Positions 59,301 to 64,000 of a stretch of 64,000 bases of DNA are shown here, one piece after another. Within the stretch, counting starts at the first letter, position 1; every line of letters starts with the position of its first letter. The translations under genes and the position numbers were made by a program. The notes under the pieces are model-generated. The model searched no databases. It was not told the origin of the DNA and saw nothing but the letters and a program-made list of their open reading frames with translations. The DNA comes from Sipunculus nudus (taxonomy: Eukaryota; Annelida; Sipuncula; Golfingiida; Sipunculidae). The stretch spans positions 59,830,889 to 59,894,888 of the forward strand of contig CM049315.1 in NCBI GenBank assembly GCA_026874595.1, read 5' to 3'.

Positions 59301-60248
59301 ACATATCTGCCTAAAATTTTGCAGTTTTATACATCCTGGATAGCTTTCTTGATTTTATGACAGGTGGCGCCACCTTTATTCTAGTTTATGCTGCAGACAT
59401 CCAAGCTCATATCTCGGGAACCGTTTGAACGATTGGGCCAAAATTTTGCATGTGTATAGATCTCACATAGGTTTTTATCATACACAAAACTGGAGGGGCC
59501 ACCTGCAACCATTTTTGCACATTTTGCACAGCGTCTGTCTGTTGGTCTGCCGTGGCCTAAAATCACTAATTTCTCTGTAGTGGTTTGACATAACTGCCTA
59601 AAATTTTGCAGGTTTATACATCCTGGATAGCTTTCTTGATTTTATGACAGGTGGCACCACCTACATTCTAGTTAACGCCGCACACATCCAAGCTAATATC
59701 TCAGGAACCATCTGACCGATTGGGCCAAAATTGTGCTTGTGTTTAGATCTCACATAGGTCTTTATCATACACAAAACTGCAACCATTTTTGCACAGCGTC
59801 TGTCTGTTTGTCTGCCGTGGGCTAAAATCACTCTTATCCATGTAGTGGTTTGACTTTTCTGCCTAAAATTTTGCATATGTATACAACTTGGACAGCTTTC
59901 TGGATTTGTGGTAGGTTGCACAACCTACATACACATTTAGGCTGCAGACATCCATGCTTATATGCAACATACCTCACTCTGTTTCCCCTTGCCACTCAAT
60001 CCATGCCTCACTTCACTCTGATTTTGGCAGATACACATAGTCACTTGTCGGCTACCCGTATTCTAGTTTTTAAAGTTTACACATTTTTTCTCTATTTTTC
60101 AGATATATAAATACAGACTAAATCTTGGCCTGTTGGTTAATCTGTTTGATGCTTCAGTTGAATGGGTATCTACCATTCTGATGATAAAATTTCCTTTTGT
60201 GAATCTCTTCCCTGTCAGCTGAGCGTCATGCCCCATTGGTCACTTGTT
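56369..60248 (+). mobile_element. D-family element with 340-bp tandem units (middle level)
   Basis: It starts TTTTTTAGCTCATCTGACTG with a hairpin at 56375-56403, then about seven units of roughly 320-345 bp (each with GGCACAAATCGTA, GGTCTCTGTTACCCATATCC and CTGCAGACTGGTGGCGCCAC). It ends CAGCTGAGCGTCATGCCCC and CACTTGTT. Its last unit is split by the element at 58740. It has no credible ORF; open frames such as 57364-57657 run across repeat units. Confidence 0.75.
58740..60066 (+). mobile_element. Helitron-like non-autonomous element, family A/B/C copy C (inner level)
   Basis: It begins CCCGCCAAAACGAAGTTTTG (first base C where other copies have T) and ends with a weaker hairpin around TAGTCACTTGTCGGCTA, then CTAG at 60063-60066 and TTTT. 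The flanking sequence CCTGTATTTTT on the left and TTACACATTTTTTCTCTATT on the right is continuous in other D units, which marks the insertion point. Confidence 0.78.
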
Positions 60249-62957
60249 ATGTATATTACCATTTGAAAAGCTACACCCTGCTGAAATGGATCTCTGTAAA
60301 TTATAGAATAATGGACATGAGCTTAAGCATATGCACTGTGTAATAAATGAAATTTTTGGCCTGAAATCATTTAGTGACGCACCTAGGGAAAAAATGGGCC
60401 TACGGTAAGTGTTATATAAAAGTTACATTTCATAAACAAATAATGTGTGAAGGTAATTAAGTTTTCAAAAGTTAAATATATGGCCATAATAGTTAAAAAT
60501 TAATCCCACAAAGTTTGACCAATATTCCTGATTTTAAAACTAAGTTTAACAGTGTTATTTACACCTAGGCTCGGCCAACTTTAAGAGATATGAATGAAAT
60601 GCTACAAAGTATTTATATCTTCTTAAATCTTGTTAAATCTATCTTAAATCTATCTCATTTGAATATTAGGATTAAATTCCTGAACAATTTTTTCTTTAAA
60701 AAAATCAAAATTGTCCAAGTCTCAAAAAAAGAATTTATTTAACGTTAAAATTATAAGATTCATCTTGTTTATTAGTCCTGTGTATTGAAGGGATGGGTGG
60801 GGGGAGGGGTCTCTGTTGTAACTGCTCGTTGCTGAAAAAAATGTGAAATTTTTAGATTAATCTTGTTTATAGTACAGGTCTGTCAACAGAATGGGGGGGG
60901 GGGGGGGAGGAGGGAGTGCAGAGAGAAAGGCTCCCTGTGATATTTACTGCAGACAGCCTGATCAAGCTCAATAAGAGTGATGGCTTGCCCCAGTGATGGG
61001 ATTACATAACATCAGGGGAGCATAGGGATGCACTGAATGACCTACAGTGACCAAAGTGGACTGCTTGACAATGTAAGGGAATACAACAAGAGCCTCCAAA
61101 AAAATTTAATAACTAGCTTAATTTTGCAGCTTTTATTTTCATATTTCAGATTTTATCAGATTGAATCCTTATGTGTACATGCTGTGAAAATTAAAACCAG
61201 AGTACTTACAAGAAAAAAATGTGCTGTGGCCAAAGTTGGGCAAAATTTAAGGTACTGATTTTATATTTATGCTAATAACTTAAAACTAGGGCTGAATGAC
61301 TGGGGGGGGGGGGGGAGAGTTGCAACACCTATGGTTATTAATACAGAATACGGAATAAAATTCAATGGTGCTTACAGGGAGTGGTGGGAGTTACAGCACC
61401 TCTGCATATACATAAAGGATAACATTTAATTTAAAAGAAATTATTTAAAATATTTAAAAACAGGCAGAGAGATGGAAAACAAAGCAAATAACTTTAATTT
61501 CCATTATACTGACACAGGAAAATAATGAACAAATATTTGCATATGATCCTATTTTTTCTTTTGTTAAGTCATTTTTTTTTAAGTTTATAAATTTTACTAT
61601 ATATTTGCAGTATATCATATATATCTGAATATTTTAATTGATTCACAAATCTAAATTGCATCAACATTTATTCTTAATTTAGTCAGGTAACATCAAATTA
61701 TGCACACAGATATATATATATTTTTATAAAATATTTTTAATTTTGCAAAGCAATACTATATATGAAAATAACACTCCAGATTTCACAATTTAAATTGCAC
61801 CTTTATTTATCCATGACTTGCATCATATATTATCAAATTATGCCTAATGATGGGTTAAATTATATTTTGTTTAATTATTTAAAAGGAAATAATTTCTTAA
61901 AAATGCTACATCAGATCAACGTGGCATCTCTTGGATTACTTTTTGAATAAATATTTCAAGAAAAGTTGTGCACATTTGATCAAAAACAGCTTTACATTTA
62001 TAGAAATGCAGTTGACAATAACTAACCATGTATTGCAATATAATTGGTAAGGTGGGGGGGGGGGGGGGGGAATGGGTGGGGGGGTATTAGGGTAGGGTTC
62101 ATGAAAATAAGCGTATGTTTATTACAGCAGGGCTGTTCTGCCAGTGCTGCATCACTTATAAGGTTACCGAGACAAGGCTGCAGTGAGCAAAAGGGGGGTC
62201 TTGGATGTACAAAATGCAAATACATAAGAGCATCTGAAAAACTTCAATAATTAGAATAATTTTTTAGCTTTTACTTTCAAATTTCAGAATTCAACAGATA
62301 AAATCCACATGTATCCAAGCTGTAAAAAAATAAATTAAATATACTTACAAGAAAAAAACGTACCATGGTCAAATTTGGGCAAAATTTAAGGTACCAATTT
62401 TATATTTTTGCTAATATTTTAAAAAAATTTAAAAGATTTTGATCTAATTTTGGGTATACAATAAATTTTGACTAAATAAAGTTATATTACTTAAAAAAAG
62501 TCCCTAGTTTTAACATTTTTTTGTGTTAAGTGACCAAACATTTTTCCTGATTTTTTACTAAGTGCAATATGTTTTTGCCCATAATTTTTTTAAATGATAT
62601 AATACAGATCTAATTTCTGGCACGTACATAGGAACTATATAAGAGGAATATTTAGGGTTAATATGAGGAAAAACAGATGAGTGGTTTTGATATGAGGCAG
62701 TCCTGAAGTGTGAGAATTGATTTTTAATAAAAAATTGAGGTTTTTCCTTAATTTCTTATAGGAACGAAGTCGCAAAGACCCAGTTTTCGGCTTGGTAGGA
62801 GATCTTGGGGACATCTAACATTATGCTGAATTTTGGATTCCTAGGTCTTACAGTTTCAAAACGTGCCATATCTACGGACGTTCGTATGGACAGACGGAAG
62901 GACAGACAATGGACCACAACTATAGCTCAGATGACTTATAGTCGGCTGAGCTAAAAA

Positions 62958-63480
62958 TTCTACGCTCTGTGCCCACCCTGGTGTTCCCGCCCTGAGAACC
63001 TTGCCATACCAAGCAGCTGTTACAAGAAAGGATGTTTGGGAAGACTGATGTGTATAACCACTGACTGAGGAGCATTTTAATCAACCTGAAACCAACCCCA
63101 AGGGGCTGGCTGAATGACCCACAGCAACAGAAAGGTCCATCATCATAGGTTAACTATGTTCTACCCCAAAAGTAGTGCTATGAAGTGGTTAAGACTAACT
63201 TCTCCCTCTCCCTGAACCATCAAACTTGCTCAATGTGTACAGTGAGTGCAATGTTTAGAATGAGTACCACCACCTAACTGCAAAGTAAATAACTAATTTA
63301 CAGCTCTGTCCTTATAAGAGCTAGCTGGCATGAAAAACTTTATGTATGACAGTGCATGGAATAATTTCATTTTATTGCATTTTAATAGCAAACATAAATA
63401 AATACCCCTGACAAGGCTACATTGATGATGTCTCTGATTAAATATTCATAACTACACCGCAGGCACAGATAACCCATAGT
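62958..63480. other. intergenic stretch with nothing assigned
   Basis: No exon, RNA gene or repeat was recognised between the nested elements and the CpG-richer stretch at 63.5 kb. Confidence 0.4.
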
Positions 63481-63499
63481 CCATACATTTACACACAAA

Positions 63500-63740
63500 A
63501 AAACGGCACTCGGTAAAACCCGGAATTTCCGCGGAATTTCCGAGGATATTCCGAGATCCCTCGGAATAAAAGTTTGAGCCGTTTCCCTCAGCAGAGGATC
63601 CCTGACAGTAGGAAAAAAGTTCCCATACATATAAAATGAATAATTATCTTCCTATTTCTTTGGGGTTCCGTTCTAATCTTCGACTTTTTAAGGCGTAATC
63701 TACGGTTTTCCGAGCCAGATCAGACCGGCCCGGGACGACG
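63500..63740 (+). promoter_or_regulatory. CpG-rich stretch with Rel/NF-kB-like sites, possible promoter
   Basis: GGAATTTCC occurs at 63522-63530 and 63533-63541, 11 bp apart, followed by GGATATTCC at 63544-63552. The first two fit the Rel/NF-kB half-site consensus. The stretch is richer in CpG than its surroundings and precedes an ORF at 63781. Function is inferred only. Confidence 0.35.
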
Positions 63741-63780
63741 ACCATGTTTATGGCAGATCATACCTAAATCCGGTGATTTC

Positions 63781-63966
63781 ATGAGAATTCTTGGAGAGTA
63801 TAAACAGCTGACAGGCCTGGATAAAAAGAATATGGCCAATAAATTAAAGAGAGTGAATTGTAGATTTATCAGATATACTCCTCTTACTGATAAAAAGATC
63901 ATGAAATATTGTGGAAGGCCACAACTAAAGAAAGGGGCAGGGCATGGAGAGAGATTCTACAATTAA
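63781..63966 (+). CDS. small basic ORF of unknown function, 61 aa
   Basis: An ATG-started frame encoding a Lys/Arg-rich peptide (MRILGEYKQLTGLDKKNMAN, then KLKRVNCRFIRYTPL and onward) ends in TAA at 63964-63966. The same frame is open upstream to about 63640, so a spliced 5' exon could extend it. A seven-codon upstream ORF (ATG at 63743) ends before it. The composition looks more like real coding sequence than the surrounding AT-rich DNA, but no family was recognised, and the window ends 34 bases later. Confidence 0.35.
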   Translation: MRILGEYKQLTGLDKKNMANKLKRVNCRFIRYTPLTDKKIMKYCGRPQLKKGAGHGERFYN

Positions 63967-64000
63967 TGGAAGTGGCATGACATTTGGACAGGGAGGCTAC

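Larger units (their letters stand above)
56291..62957 (-). mobile_element. F-family element interrupted by nested insertions (outer level)
   Basis: The left part (56291-56368) and right part (60249-62957) together match the element at 39734-41362 in reverse orientation: the GACCCATGGGTCAC end on the left, the hairpin AGCTCAG...CTGAGCT at 62934-62952 on the right, and a G run at about 60893-60907 matching the C run of the other copy. The host sequence ATATACAT...AAAAGAAATAAAAAT is split by the D element. The right part is longer than the other copy, so extra insertions or a second partial copy may lie between 61270 and 62870. Confidence 0.68.

Overview
The window looks like nuclear DNA of an invertebrate animal, most likely a bivalve mollusc. 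It is AT-rich, its genes are split into short exons with GT-AG introns, and it is crowded with small non-autonomous mobile elements. Many of these carry short tandem arrays around the palindrome GGTGGCGCCACC. The assignment to bivalves is an inference from repeat style and gene content; no species can be named from the sequence alone.

Three multi-exon genes could be assembled exon by exon, with splice sites and reading phases that agree. (1) On the minus strand, 20044 down to 6946, five exons encode a 1122-residue BTB/BACK protein with an AT-hook and seven good C2H2 zinc fingers, a probable DNA-binding transcription factor. (2) On the plus strand, 32405 to 45580, seven coding exons encode a 461-residue protein with an N-terminal CARD, a Ser/Pro/Gly-rich linker and a segment resembling the TRADD N-terminal-like fold. 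It is a candidate innate-immune or cell-death adaptor. (3) On the minus strand, 55231 down to 51768, four exons encode a 175-residue SAP30/SAP30L orthologue, a subunit of the Sin3-HDAC corepressor. A decayed LTR-retrotransposon gag lies at the left edge. A small unrecognised ORF behind a CpG-rich stretch lies at the right edge.

Layout: 1-1.5 kb gag fossil; 2.8-3.7 kb dispersed repeats; 6.7-20.0 kb BTB-zinc-finger gene, whose 6.1 kb third intron in genome order (8.9-15.0 kb) is packed with repeats; 20.0-22.4 kb CpG-richer upstream region; 22.6-27.2 kb two nested hAT-like elements; 28.0-30.1 kb a Helitron-like composite with a hAT-like element inside it; 30.2 kb a tRNA-derived SINE; 32.4-45.6 kb CARD gene with a MITE and three larger elements in its introns; 48.6-49.7 kb minisatellites; 51.8-55.2 kb SAP30L; 56.3-63.0 kb a three-deep nest of elements; 63.5-64 kb possible promoter and ORF.

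The most unusual signal is that short tandem repeats have grown out of gene edges at three places. A 49-bp unit copies the 3' end of CARD-gene exon 4 with its 5' splice site six times. A 39-bp unit copies the acceptor and first codons of zinc-finger exon 3 four times, giving three usable in-frame acceptors. A 44-46-bp unit copies the stop-codon region of the zinc-finger gene about five times. The second strong signal is a set of six Helitron-like 3' ends (hairpin, short spacer, CTAG, then T), several with insertion sites that can be checked against related repeats inside this same window.
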